A stretch of DNA of 64,000 nt from Coprococcus sp. (GTDB lineage Bacteria; Bacillota; Clostridia; Lachnospirales; Lachnospiraceae), in NCBI GenBank assembly GCA_017935345.1, contig JAGBHU010000053.1, forward strand, positions 52,022 through 116,021, written 5' to 3'. The translations under genes and the position numbers were made by a program. The notes under the pieces were generated by a model. The model was not told the origin of the DNA, did no database searches, and saw only the letters and a list, made by a program, of their open reading frames with translations. Below are positions 44,938-54,589 of the stretch, one piece after another; within the stretch, counting starts at the first letter, position 1; each line of letters starts with the position of its first letter.

Positions 44938-45642
44938 ATGGAGAAAATACAGGATAAACCGAAAAAGAGGATCAGCAAGAAAGAGAAAGAGCGTATAGCA
45001 GAGATTGTCAGGATTTTAAACGAGACATATACGACGGAATATAAATGTTATTTAAATCATGAAAATGCGTGGCAGCTTTTAATTGCGACCATGCTGTCGG
45101 CGCAGTGTACGGATGCAAGAGTAAATATGGTTACAAAAGATTTGTTTGTGAAATACCCGACGCTTCAGGCATTTGCGGATGCGGATGTGAAGGAACTGGA
45201 AAAGGATATCTATTCTACAGGATTTTACAAGAATAAGGCAAAAAATATCATTGGCTGTGCCCAAAAGCTTATATCGGATTATGGCGGTGAAGTACCGAAT
45301 GATATTGATGCGCTCACACAGCTTGATGGGGTAGGCAGAAAAACAGCAAATGTAATCAGAGGAAATATTTTCCATGAACCAAGTATCGTTGTAGATACCC
45401 ATGTGAAACGAATCTCCAATCTGCTTGGACTTACAAAGGAAGAGGACCCTGTGAAGATAGAATATGACCTTATGGACAAGCTTCCAAAGGAGCAATGGAT
45501 ATTGTATAATATACAGATTATTACGCATGGGCGTAATGTTTGTATTGCAAGGAGACCGAAATGTGATGAATGTACATTAGCTTCTGTCTGTCCGTCATCG
45601 AAAATTCCTGTCTGTCCGTCATCAAAAAAAGACATTGAATAG
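44938..45642 (+). CDS. nth: Endonuclease III
   Basis: Base-excision repair glycosylase/AP lyase for oxidised pyrimidines. 234 residues. Helix-hairpin-helix LDGVGRKTANVI with the catalytic Lys, catalytic Asp in VDTHVKRISN, and the C-terminal [4Fe-4S] motif C-x6-C-x2-C-x5-C (CIARRPKCDECTLASVC). ATG 44938 follows AAGGTGGAG. The C terminus carries a duplicated CPSSK segment from a 24 base direct repeat, beyond the Fe-S cluster. Confidence 0.95.
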   Translation: MEKIQDKPKKRISKKEKERIAEIVRILNETYTTEYKCYLNHENAWQLLIATMLSAQCTDARVNMVTKDLFVKYPTLQAFADADVKELEKDIYSTGFYKNKAKNIIGCAQKLISDYGGEVPNDIDALTQLDGVGRKTANVIRGNIFHEPSIVVDTHVKRISNLLGLTKEEDPVKIEYDLMDKLPKEQWILYNIQIITHGRNVCIARRPKCDECTLASVCPSSKIPVCPSSKKDIE

Positions 45643-45772
45643 AAACGGTTTATTTGATATTATGATACCGAGAAGTGCGGAACAAGCCGTAGGTATCAGG
45701 TTGATGTTTGGTTATAATACCTTTTACCCAAGCATTATAAAAATTGTATATTGATTTAAAGGAGATAGAGAT

Positions 45773-45877
45773 ATGATAGATTTAAGTAGTCAAAAAGGTA
45801 AAAAGTGGGCATCAAGAATTATCGTTGGTGTATTGGTATTTGCCATGATCATTACATTAATTGTAACAGCTTTATAA
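45773..45877 (+). CDS. 34-residue single-pass membrane microprotein
   Basis: ATG with a strong AAAGGAGAT site 7 bases upstream encodes MIDLSSQKGKKWASRIIV followed by a hydrophobic helix and TAL. Positive residues before one ~20 residue TM predict a cytoplasmic N terminus. It ends 17 bases before the next gene, which has its own AAGGAG. The good ribosome site and composition favour a real gene. The function is unknown; such proteins often modulate larger membrane complexes. Confidence 0.7.
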   Translation: MIDLSSQKGKKWASRIIVGVLVFAMIITLIVTAL

Positions 45878-45894
45878 TAAAGGAGAGACCTTGG

Positions 45895-46896
45895 ATGCGC
45901 AGGAAGTTTAGTGAGGTTCAGATAAAAAGGTCTATAATAAGGAATATTCCCAAAACTACACATAGTAATGTAATAAAAGCCGGAATAGGATGCGACTATG
46001 CCCGGCTTTTGTTGCATGCAGGAAATAAGGCAGATTGTGGAATCGATGAAATAGCGGTGGCAGAAGGCGTGTGTATTATAGAAACAATCGCCGGTATCCG
46101 ATATGATTTTATAAAGCTGTATAATAATCTGCGTGCCGGTGGTTATGTACCTTTTGCAATGACGGATTCCATACTGATGCCATCGGATGACGAAGGGTAT
46201 ATGAAGAGAATTCTTATAACATTGGCATCGTTGGCAGAGGCATACGGATTGGATATAATTACAGGTCACACGGAAATTAGTGATGCAGTCAATAAGCCGA
46301 TTATTACAATGACGATGACAGGCAGGCGGAAGACGGATGGGATGCCTGCTTCAGGTTCATTAAGCCCTGCGAATATCAAGCCGGGAATGGACATTGTCAT
46401 GTGCGGTCAGACAGGCATAATGGGAACGGTAAAGCTGCTGAAAAAGCACAGAGAAGGTCTGCTTACAAGGTATTCCAAGACCTACTTAAGCGGCACCGAG
46501 AAGCTGACGGACTACATGGTTTTAGGGCAGGAGACGGATATTGCCATAGAGGAGGGGATATGCTATGCCCATGATATATCAACCGGTGGTGTCTATGCGG
46601 CACTTTGGGAACTGGCAGATGCGGCAAATGTGGGTATAGAGATATGTCATGATGATATTCCCATACTGCAGGAGACGATTGAGATATGCGAGTATACAAA
46701 TCATAATCCTTATACGATAGACGGAAGCGGAGCTGCATTATTTGTAACAGAACATGGAAAAGCGCTTTCAGACAGGCTGTATGAGGCGGGGTATGAAGCT
46801 GCGGTGATAGGGCATGTGACAGAAGGAAAAGACCGAACGATAACCCATGATGATGAGAAGCGTTTTTTGACACCACCAAAGTATGATGCGATGTGA
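45895..46896 (+). CDS. AIR synthase-related protein (PurM/HypE-like)
   Basis: 333 residues with the PurM/HypE-like two-domain plan: an N-terminal half with IKAGIGCDYARLLL and VPFAMTDSILMPSDDE, and a C-terminal half with AHDISTGGVYAALWELADAA, the typical conserved loop of the superfamily, and DGSGAALFV. It lacks the C-terminal Cys tail of HypE and is not full PurM, so the substrate is unknown. ATG 45895 is used because AAAGGAGAG is positioned for it. The microprotein gene precedes it. Confidence 0.75.
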   Translation: MRRKFSEVQIKRSIIRNIPKTTHSNVIKAGIGCDYARLLLHAGNKADCGIDEIAVAEGVCIIETIAGIRYDFIKLYNNLRAGGYVPFAMTDSILMPSDDEGYMKRILITLASLAEAYGLDIITGHTEISDAVNKPIITMTMTGRRKTDGMPASGSLSPANIKPGMDIVMCGQTGIMGTVKLLKKHREGLLTRYSKTYLSGTEKLTDYMVLGQETDIAIEEGICYAHDISTGGVYAALWELADAANVGIEICHDDIPILQETIEICEYTNHNPYTIDGSGAALFVTEHGKALSDRLYEAGYEAAVIGHVTEGKDRTITHDDEKRFLTPPKYDAM

Positions 46897-46969
46897 CGGT
46901 TATCATATGCATCAAAAAAATATGGGTAAGAGATACCTTAATACAGATTGAAGAAAAGAGGACAGATTT

Positions 46970-47461
46970 ATGCTGAATATAGTGCTTCATGAGCCGGAGA
47001 TTCCGGCAAATACAGGAAATATCGGACGTACATGTGTGGCAGCAGGAGCAAGGCTTCATTTGATTGAACCGATGGGATTTCAGATCAATGAAAAGCAGGT
47101 GAAGCGGGCAGGGCTTGATTACTGGGATAAGCTGGATGTAACGATCTATGAGAGCTTTGAGGATTTTCTTTTGAAAAATCCCGATGCAAAGCTGTATATG
47201 GCAACGACAAAAGCAAAACAGAAATATACGGATGTACAATATGAAAAGGATGCGTTTATTATGTTTGGCAAAGAAAGTGCAGGAATTCCTGAGGAGATAT
47301 TGCTTGATTACAGGGAGACTGCCATAAGAATTCCGATGTATCCTGATATACGTTCACTCAATCTGGGTAATTCCGTGGCAATCGTCTTATATGAGGCGTT
47401 AAGGCAGCAGGAATTTGCAGGACTTGAGACACAGGGACAGTTACATAGATATGAGTGGTAG
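46970..47461 (+). CDS. trmL: tRNA (cytidine/uridine-2'-O)-methyltransferase TrmL
   Basis: SpoU-class SAM methyltransferase that modifies the wobble base of tRNA-Leu. 163 residues with LHEPEIPANTGNIGRTC, GKESAGIPEE and IRIPMYPDIRSLNLGNSVAIVLYEALRQQ, the three SPOUT motifs that form the trefoil knot. Usual length. It is followed by the WYL gene. Confidence 0.95.
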   Translation: MLNIVLHEPEIPANTGNIGRTCVAAGARLHLIEPMGFQINEKQVKRAGLDYWDKLDVTIYESFEDFLLKNPDAKLYMATTKAKQKYTDVQYEKDAFIMFGKESAGIPEEILLDYRETAIRIPMYPDIRSLNLGNSVAIVLYEALRQQEFAGLETQGQLHRYEW

Positions 47462-47518
47462 GAATCAATCTGTTACTGCAGCGGAGAATGAGATTTAGGA
47501 GAATGAAGGAGGCGGCTC

Positions 47519-48583
47519 ATGTATACTGTAGACGGGAAAAAGATGATGAATATCTGTATATTGAATATTTTAAAACAGTATACAGACAGCGAACATACCA
47601 TGGAGCAGGGCGATATCATGAAAAAACTGAAATCGGAATATGGTATGACGGTAGACAGAAAATCCATAAAGGCAAATCTGACATGCCTTCTGGAATTTGG
47701 TTATCCGATAGAATATACGGAGATACCACGTATAAAGAAGGATGGCACGGAGGAAATACTGACATCGAAATGGTATTATAACCATGATTTTGATGATGCG
47801 GAGCTGCGTATGCTCATAGACAGTGTATTATTTTCCAGAACCATACCGGGCGGTCAGGCACAGGAGCTGATAGATAAGATAACAAAGCTGTCCAATGTCT
47901 ATTTTACAAATAAGGTCAAGCATGTCTGTAATCTGCCGGAGCTTGCTCATACGGATAATAAGCAGACGATGTATAACGTAGAGCTGATTGATGATGCGAT
48001 ATCGGAGGGCCGGAAAATAGCATTTGTCTATAATGCATATGGTACGGATAAGCAGCTTCATCCCAGAAGAGAGGAAAAGTATGTGGTCAATCCGTATCAG
48101 ATGGTAGCCAGTAACGGGAAATATTATCTGATATGCAATTATGATAAATATGATAATTTGTCGAATTATCGTATAGACAGGATGACGGAGGTAGAAATAC
48201 TGGATGAACCGATAAAGGACAGAAGTCTTGTCAGGGAAATGGAGCAGGGACTGAATCTGCCAAAGCATATGGCGGAGCATATTTATATGTTCAGTGACAA
48301 ACCTGAAACCGTTGTACTCAGGGTCAATCAGGATGCCATGAGTGATATGGTAGACTGGTTTGGAAAGAGCTTTGACGTGCTTCCGGCATCTATGGCGGAG
48401 AAATATTATCTGCATGGCAAAGCGAAAGAAAACCAGGTATATGTAAAGGTCAACTGTAGTCATAAAGCAATGTTTCATTGGGCGATGCAGTATGGAACTA
48501 CGGTGGAGGTGGTTTCGCCGGAGAATTTAAGAGAAGAGCTAAAGAAAGCCGTCAGCAATATGTTGGCGATATATAATATGTGA
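47519..48583 (+). CDS. WYL-domain transcriptional regulator
   Basis: 354 residues. The N-terminal ~75 residues look like a winged helix (KMMNICILNILKQYTDSEHT...). The WYL domain is around residues 145-230, with REEKYVVNPYQMVASNGKYYLICNYDKYDNLSNYRIDRM. WYL proteins usually sense nucleic-acid ligands and control stress or defence genes; no target is evident here. GGAGGCGG precedes the ATG. Confidence 0.88.
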   Translation: MYTVDGKKMMNICILNILKQYTDSEHTMEQGDIMKKLKSEYGMTVDRKSIKANLTCLLEFGYPIEYTEIPRIKKDGTEEILTSKWYYNHDFDDAELRMLIDSVLFSRTIPGGQAQELIDKITKLSNVYFTNKVKHVCNLPELAHTDNKQTMYNVELIDDAISEGRKIAFVYNAYGTDKQLHPRREEKYVVNPYQMVASNGKYYLICNYDKYDNLSNYRIDRMTEVEILDEPIKDRSLVREMEQGLNLPKHMAEHIYMFSDKPETVVLRVNQDAMSDMVDWFGKSFDVLPASMAEKYYLHGKAKENQVYVKVNCSHKAMFHWAMQYGTTVEVVSPENLREELKKAVSNMLAIYNM

Positions 48584-48605
48584 TAAGCTGACGGTCTTTT
48601 TCTTT
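48548..48605 (+). terminator. Terminator of the WYL gene
   Basis: GCCGTCAGC (48548-48556), inside the 3' end of the gene, pairs with GCTGACGGT (48587-48595), followed by CTTTTTC. The loop is long (30 bases), so strength is uncertain. Confidence 0.5.
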
Positions 48606-48613
48606 TATAGCTG

Positions 48614-50128
48614 TTAATTCTTTTTTATTTTAAATTTTCCATTACTGAAGAACTTATCTTCCTCTGTTGCGACATGAATAGGTTTAATAGGAACCTGCAT
48701 TTCCTTCTGCATAGGAAGAGAGAAGATAAATTCACTTCCTTCACCGACCTTGGAGGTAAGTGTAATATTCTCTCCATGTGCTTTGATGATTTCCTTCGTT
48801 ATGGCAAGTCCCAGACCTGTTCCCGTCTTATCCTTACCACGGCTTGGGTCTGTTTTGTAGAAGCGGTCAAATACTTTTTTGATTGATTCCTCGGGAATTC
48901 CTACACCCTCATCTTTAACGCTGGTGTAAATCTTATTACCTTTTTCTGTTACCCGAACGGTGATTTGTCTTCCCTCAGGGGTAAATTTGATTGCGTTGTC
49001 TACCAGATTGTAAATAACCTGCTGTATGCGGGTACGGTCGGCATATACGATGGTGTTGTCCGTAAGAAATATACTCTTGAGGTATACGCCTTTATCCTGA
49101 CATCTGCCTTCAAAGGTATTGATGGTAGGTGTTATGATACTTTTCAAATCAAAGTTGGATTTGTCAAGCTGAAGGTCAAAGGAATCAAAGTTGTTCAGCT
49201 CAAGAAGTCCCTGTGTCAGCTTGGTAAGCCGCTGGGTTTCCGTCAACACGATGTTCAAATATTTTTCATGCTTTTCAGGCGGAATGGTGCCGTCCAGCAT
49301 TGCTTCAATGTACCCTTTTATAGAGGTAAGCGGAGAACGGAAGTCATGGGAAATATTTGAAATAAATGATTTCCTGTATTCATTGGAACGGCTCAGCTCC
49401 TCTGCCATTTCCTCCATGTATTTTGCCAATTCTCCGAACTCATTTTTTGTGTTTATATTTGCTCTTGCATTGAAGTTTCCTGCTGCATAGGATTTTGAGG
49501 TTCTGATTAATTCCCGCATAGGCTTCAGCATGCTGTTGGAGATACCCATCAATGCGAGAAGTGCAAGCACCACAAGTACAAGGAACGGCATATATGTGGA
49601 GGTTATGGTTCCTGTTACAACCTCATGCATAAAGTTTAAAGAGTGACATAATATTAATATGCCTGCGTAACTTCCGTTATTGTATACAACAAATCCTGAA
49701 CATAACATATCGTCTTTATAATAACCATTGAAGTTGTCGGTAAGGGTAAAGTCACTATGCTGTTGTTTGTTGTCTATATAGGCATTGATATTGTCTGCAA
49801 TTCTGTTTATTTTAATATTTTCATTTTTTTCGTAGGAAGGATATATGATAATATTTCCTTCATTGTCTGCAAACCAAATGTCAAGTCCGAGTGTTTCGGA
49901 TGCCTGTTTCATATATGATGCAAAGTCCTCAATCGTTGTTTCTGCTGATACGTAATCAGCAACAGAATTTTGGACCAGCATATTACCGGTACCTTTAATA
50001 TCGGCTTCCGTACGTTCATAAAGACGTTCCTGCGTATTGTGTATTGTATAAAATACCAGTATTGAAAAAATAATGATAACTAAAAATACAAATCCAATAA
50101 CAATTGTATCAAATGCAGTTTTTTTCAT
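48614..50128 (-). CDS. Sensor histidine kinase (two-component, with OmpR partner)
   Basis: 504 residues. TM1 ~9-28, an extracytoplasmic sensor domain (~30-178), TM2 ~180-200, HAMP, HisKA with phospho-acceptor His261 in SNISHDFRSPLTS, and HATPase with VDNAIKF, KDEGVGI and GTGLGLAI. The start is one base after the stop of the response regulator gene, so the two are one operon on the minus strand. The layout resembles PhoR/ResE-type kinases. Its signal is unknown. Confidence 0.94.
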   Translation of the reverse strand: MKKTAFDTIVIGFVFLVIIIFSILVFYTIHNTQERLYERTEADIKGTGNMLVQNSVADYVSAETTIEDFASYMKQASETLGLDIWFADNEGNIIIYPSYEKNENIKINRIADNINAYIDNKQQHSDFTLTDNFNGYYKDDMLCSGFVVYNNGSYAGILILCHSLNFMHEVVTGTITSTYMPFLVLVVLALLALMGISNSMLKPMRELIRTSKSYAAGNFNARANINTKNEFGELAKYMEEMAEELSRSNEYRKSFISNISHDFRSPLTSIKGYIEAMLDGTIPPEKHEKYLNIVLTETQRLTKLTQGLLELNNFDSFDLQLDKSNFDLKSIITPTINTFEGRCQDKGVYLKSIFLTDNTIVYADRTRIQQVIYNLVDNAIKFTPEGRQITVRVTEKGNKIYTSVKDEGVGIPEESIKKVFDRFYKTDPSRGKDKTGTGLGLAITKEIIKAHGENITLTSKVGEGSEFIFSLPMQKEMQVPIKPIHVATEEDKFFSNGKFKIKKN

Positions 50129-50129
50129 A

Positions 50130-50846
50130 CTACTTTACCTCAAATTTGTAACCGATTCCCCAAACTGTAAAAATAGACCAATTATATTTGTCGCTTAGTT
50201 TTTCACGGAGTCTTTTGATATGAACATCAACGGTTCTTGTATCACCGACATATTCATATCCCCACAACTTGTCAAGGAGCTGCTCACGGGTAAATACCTG
50301 GTTAGGTCTGCTGGCAAGAAAGTAAAGAAGCTCCAGCTCCTTTGGCGGCATTTCGAGATTATGCCCCTCAAAGGTTACAGTATAGTTGGAGATATTAATC
50401 ACAAGATTATCATATTCCACAAAGGTTCCCACATGGTCCGCATGTATAGAATCATAGCTGGGCTGGACTTCCTCAGTTACACTGCACCTGCGGAGTAATG
50501 CGCCAACTCTGGCTACCAGTTCATTGGAATCAAACGGTTTTACAATGTAATCATCCGCACCTATCTTAAGACCAAGTACCTTGTCAAATACTTCGCCTTT
50601 TGCGGACAGCATAATAATTGGAATGTTAGAGATTTTCCTTATTTCAGTGCATACCTGATAACCGTCCATGCCCGGAAGCATAACGTCAAGTAATATAAGA
50701 TTAGGATTAAATTCATGAAAAGTCTGAATTGCGGCTTCTCCGTCCAATGCAATTTCTGTTTCATAGCATTCCTTATTCAAATATAAAGATATAAGTTCTG
50801 CAATATTTTCATCATCATCTACAATCAGTATTTTCTTTTTGTTCAT
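50130..50846 (-). CDS. Response regulator, OmpR/PhoB family
   Basis: 238 residues: receiver domain with phospho-acceptor Asp54 in LILLDVMLPGMDG and Lys in KPFDSNELVAR, then a winged-helix output domain (ELELLYFLASRPNQVFTREQLLDKLWGYEYVGDTRTVDVHIKRLR...). First gene of the pair, with the kinase following at once. A strong AAGGGGGG lies before the ATG. Probably activates or represses genes elsewhere. Confidence 0.95.
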   Translation of the reverse strand: MNKKKILIVDDDENIAELISLYLNKECYETEIALDGEAAIQTFHEFNPNLILLDVMLPGMDGYQVCTEIRKISNIPIIMLSAKGEVFDKVLGLKIGADDYIVKPFDSNELVARVGALLRRCSVTEEVQPSYDSIHADHVGTFVEYDNLVINISNYTVTFEGHNLEMPPKELELLYFLASRPNQVFTREQLLDKLWGYEYVGDTRTVDVHIKRLREKLSDKYNWSIFTVWGIGYKFEVK

Positions 50847-50927
50847 ACCGTACCCCCCTTGTTTTGGTAGATTTCATATATCGTAATTTTCTATGTCTGT
50901 AAATAGCAGGCAGTTGTCGGTACCTGC

Positions 50928-53318
50928 TTATAGTTCTACTACAGTGACACCTGCTTCGCCTTCGCCATATTCACCCATACGGAAGGATTTGACAAAGGAC
51001 TGCTTCTTTAGGTATTCATGGATTCCTTTTCTAAGTGCGCCGGTACCCTTTCCGTGTATAATGGTTACTTTATGCAGATGCGCCAGCATGGCATCGTCAA
51101 GATATCTGTCGATTTCCATAACCGCTTCGGCAACGGTCATTCCAAGAACATTAATATCAGGTCTGATGGAAAGTGCTTTGCTCATTCCCCGTTTGCTGCC
51201 TACCTGTGCCTGATTATTTTTCTGCTTTGGTGTATCAATCATCACGAGGTCTGATGCAGGAAGAGAGGCATTTAAAATACCCATTTGAACCTGCAGATTG
51301 CCTTTGGAATCTGCAAGTGCGGTTATACTTCCTGTCGTATCCATACTGATGACATGTACCGTATCGCCTATCTTAAAATCAGAAGCCGTATGCTCTGATT
51401 TGAGCTGCTTTCTTTTCTCCGCAGACATTTGCTGGTATTCGTCCATTTTAGTACGGAGTTTTTGGCGTTCCTGCTCCATAACCCTGGCATCTGCCTTATT
51501 TGGATTGGTAGTCCATTTGTTGTATTTTCGAATGGAAGCATCTGCCATAGCCTTTGCTTCTTCAAGGATTTCCGCAGCATCTGCCCGCGCTTTTGCCAGT
51601 ATCTCGTTTTTCCTGTCTGTCAGTTCATCGTCCTTTGCCTTGGCACGTTCCTGAAGCTGTCTTGCTTCTTCTTTATATCGGGCTATTTCAGCTTTATCAC
51701 GCTCGATTTCTTTTTTGCTGTTTTCAAGGTCTGCAATCAGCGTTTCAAAATCGACAGTATCGCTGTCTATATTTTGATATGCCTTTTCAATAATGGAATC
51801 AGGCAGTCCCAGTTTCTTTGATATGGCAAATGCATTGGATTTGCCGGGAATTCCAATAATCAATTTGTAGGTCGGCATCAGTGTAGCTACATCAAACTCG
51901 CAGCTTGCATTTTCAATACCGGAAGTGGACATGGCAAATGTTTTCAGCTCGCTGTAGTGTGTCGTTGCCATACAACGAACACCCATGTCGTTTAAATGAG
52001 AAAGTATTGCCATGGCAAGTGCCGCACCCTCCACCGGGTCGGTTCCGCCACCCGGTTCATCAAACAGGCATAAGGTATTTGGTGTAACATGGTTCATAAT
52101 GTATACAATATTGCTCATGTGTGAGGAGAAGGTAGAGAGATTTTGCTCTATACTCTGCTCGTCACCGATATCGGCAAATACGTTGTCAAATACACTCAGC
52201 TTTGAGCCGTCAAGGGCGGGAATATGAAGTCCCGATTGTCCCATCAGGGTAAATAGTCCGAGTGTTTTGAGTGATACCGTTTTACCGCCTGTATTTGGTC
52301 CTGTTATAATAAGAAGATTATAGTTTTCGCCCAGCTTGATATCCACAGGAACTACGGTGTGTGTATCAAGGAGTGGATGACGCCCCTGCTTAATATCGAT
52401 AATACCCTCGGTATTAAAGATAGGTTCGCTTCCTTTATAGGAGCGGGCAAATGCTGCTCTGGCAAATATATAGTCAAGCTCAGTCAGAGCGGAAAAGTCA
52501 TATTGAATATATGTCAGCTCTGCCGCAGCCTTTGCCGAAAGCGCGGCAAGTATTTTCTCAATCTCGGCAAGCTCCTGATTTTCAAGCTCCTTTAGCTGGT
52601 TGTTCATATTGACAATGGCAATCGGCTCGATAAATACGGTAGAACCGCTTGCAGACTGGTCATGAATCATACCCGGAAAGCTGTTTTTATATTCCTGTTT
52701 TACGGGAATGCAGTATCTGCCGTTTCGCATGGTAATCAGATTGTCCTGAAACATACTCTGCCTGTTCTGGTCACTGATTAGCTTATGCAGCTGACTGTGA
52801 AGCCTGTCATTTGTCAGTTTGATATTTCGTCTTACAGCCTTAAGACCGGAAGATGCATCATCCGCAATTTCATTTTCTGAGATAATGGCGTGATGGATGT
52901 CACGACTTAAGTATTCCAACGGTACAAGCTCTGCAAATCGGTTATGCAGACTGTCGGAATCAAGTGCCTTTTTACTTTCTTCATCCATGCTTTCTGCATC
53001 ACCAAATTTCTTCGCAGTAAGAGCCGTATCAAGGACACTTGCGATATCGAGAAGCTCTTTGGAGGTCAGGGAACCTTCTACCTCAAGCCGTTTCAGTGAT
53101 GCACCGATATCCTTCAGTCCGGCAAATGACAAATTTCCCTGACGGTATAATCGATTCAGGGCATCTCTTGTTTCCTGCTGGAGTGTGGTAATCACTTCTA
53201 TGTCTTTTCGTGGCTTTAATTTTTCGCATTTCCTTTTTGCCATGGGAGATGCGGCAAAGCCTGTCAGCATTTTCACTATTTTGTTGTATTCCAGTAAACG
53301 TAACGTTCTAAGATTCAT
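50928..53318 (-). CDS. mutS2: Endonuclease MutS2
   Basis: MutS-like ATPase with a Smr nuclease domain, acting in recombination suppression and ribosome rescue. 796 residues. ATPase Walker A GPNTGGKT at 340-347, DEPGGGTDPVEGAALA and ATTHYSELK are seen; a long coiled coil (~500-630) follows; the Smr domain at the C terminus has LGMTVAEA and HGKGTGALRKGI. I use ATG 53318 (MNLRTLRLLEYNKI, the family start); an in-frame ATG at 53351 is possible. No strong ribosome site is clear for either. Confidence 0.93.
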   Translation of the reverse strand: MNLRTLRLLEYNKIVKMLTGFAASPMAKRKCEKLKPRKDIEVITTLQQETRDALNRLYRQGNLSFAGLKDIGASLKRLEVEGSLTSKELLDIASVLDTALTAKKFGDAESMDEESKKALDSDSLHNRFAELVPLEYLSRDIHHAIISENEIADDASSGLKAVRRNIKLTNDRLHSQLHKLISDQNRQSMFQDNLITMRNGRYCIPVKQEYKNSFPGMIHDQSASGSTVFIEPIAIVNMNNQLKELENQELAEIEKILAALSAKAAAELTYIQYDFSALTELDYIFARAAFARSYKGSEPIFNTEGIIDIKQGRHPLLDTHTVVPVDIKLGENYNLLIITGPNTGGKTVSLKTLGLFTLMGQSGLHIPALDGSKLSVFDNVFADIGDEQSIEQNLSTFSSHMSNIVYIMNHVTPNTLCLFDEPGGGTDPVEGAALAMAILSHLNDMGVRCMATTHYSELKTFAMSTSGIENASCEFDVATLMPTYKLIIGIPGKSNAFAISKKLGLPDSIIEKAYQNIDSDTVDFETLIADLENSKKEIERDKAEIARYKEEARQLQERAKAKDDELTDRKNEILAKARADAAEILEEAKAMADASIRKYNKWTTNPNKADARVMEQERQKLRTKMDEYQQMSAEKRKQLKSEHTASDFKIGDTVHVISMDTTGSITALADSKGNLQVQMGILNASLPASDLVMIDTPKQKNNQAQVGSKRGMSKALSIRPDINVLGMTVAEAVMEIDRYLDDAMLAHLHKVTIIHGKGTGALRKGIHEYLKKQSFVKSFRMGEYGEGEAGVTVVEL

Positions 53319-53558
53319 AATTTTAATCCATATCTGTCTTTTTATTTTCATTTTTGCGTATAATCCATTTTATTATAAACGATATATTGAAAATGTAAAA
53401 CCACAAAATTGACTTTGGGTTAAAATGTGTTACTATATTTGAAGAACAGAAGATTGAAAGTTGTGGACAACCTTACAAATTTCGGTGGTGATAAAGGCAG
53501 TCTGTATCATTTGGATATAGGAGTAACAAAAATAATTTCAAGGTAGAAAGGGATTTTT

Positions 53559-54497
53559 ATGAGATTTATAAACGAGCTTTTTGATGGGGAGATAGTTTCA
53601 GATGTATACCTGTGTAAGAATAAAATTGTTGGAAAGACAAAGGCGGGGAAGACATATTATTCTTTGCAGCTTGTTGACGGAACAGGAAGTATAGACGGAA
53701 AGATATGGGAATTGAATAACGGGATTGGACATTTTGAGGCTATGAACTATGTTAAGGTGGACGGACAGGTTACAGTATTTAACAATGCTCTTCAAATGAA
53801 TATCAAGAAAATCCGTGTGGCAGAAGAGGGCGAATATGATATCAATGACTACATGCCGACTACGAAGAAGGATATAGAGGGAATGTATGCACAGCTTGTT
53901 TCAATTATCGGAACGATTGAAAAGCCGTATTATAAGACTCTGCTTGAGAGCTTCTTTGTAAATGATGTGAAATTGGTAAAAGAATTTAAGGTGCATTCAG
54001 CAGCGAAATCAATTCATCATGGTTATGTAGGCGGTTTATTAGAGCATACACTTGCCGTTACGAAAATGTGCGATTACTATACTACATATTATCCAATTCT
54101 GAATCGTGATTTGCTGCTTTCCGCAGCTATGCTTCACGATATAGGCAAGTTATATGAGTTGTCATCATTCCCGGAAAATGACTATACGGATTCCGGACAG
54201 TTGTTAGGACATATCGTTATGGGCTGCATGATGATTCGGGACAGGGTAAATGAAATTGAGGGGTTCCCTGCAAAAGAGGCAAATGAGCTGGAACATTGTA
54301 TACTGTCCCATCATGGCGAACTGGAATTCGGTTCACCGAAGAAGCCTGCGCTCATTGAGGCATTGGCATTGGCATTTGCAGATAATACAGATGCAAAGCT
54401 TCAGGCATTTATGGAAGCGCTGGCTGCCAAGGATGAAACAGGATGGCTTGGCTATAGCAGGATGTTTGAGTCCAATATTAGAAAAACGACGAAGTAG
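53559..54497 (+). CDS. yhaM: 3'-5' exoribonuclease YhaM-like
   Basis: 312 residues: an N-terminal OB-fold (GKTKAGKTYYSLQLVDGTGSI...) and a C-terminal HD domain with LLEHT, LHDIGK and HHGELEFGSPKKP, the arrangement of YhaM/CBF1 proteins that degrade RNA from the 3' end. AAAGGG precedes the ATG. It is 92 bases before rlmD. Confidence 0.92.
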   Translation: MRFINELFDGEIVSDVYLCKNKIVGKTKAGKTYYSLQLVDGTGSIDGKIWELNNGIGHFEAMNYVKVDGQVTVFNNALQMNIKKIRVAEEGEYDINDYMPTTKKDIEGMYAQLVSIIGTIEKPYYKTLLESFFVNDVKLVKEFKVHSAAKSIHHGYVGGLLEHTLAVTKMCDYYTTYYPILNRDLLLSAAMLHDIGKLYELSSFPENDYTDSGQLLGHIVMGCMMIRDRVNEIEGFPAKEANELEHCILSHHGELEFGSPKKPALIEALALAFADNTDAKLQAFMEALAAKDETGWLGYSRMFESNIRKTTK

Positions 54498-54589
54498 GTA
54501 AATATCCGTAACCGAATGGAGTAAAGCGGAATGAGGTGCATGGCGGCATCGTGCATCATGGTGCAATGTTAAAATTTTAAGGATGGACT

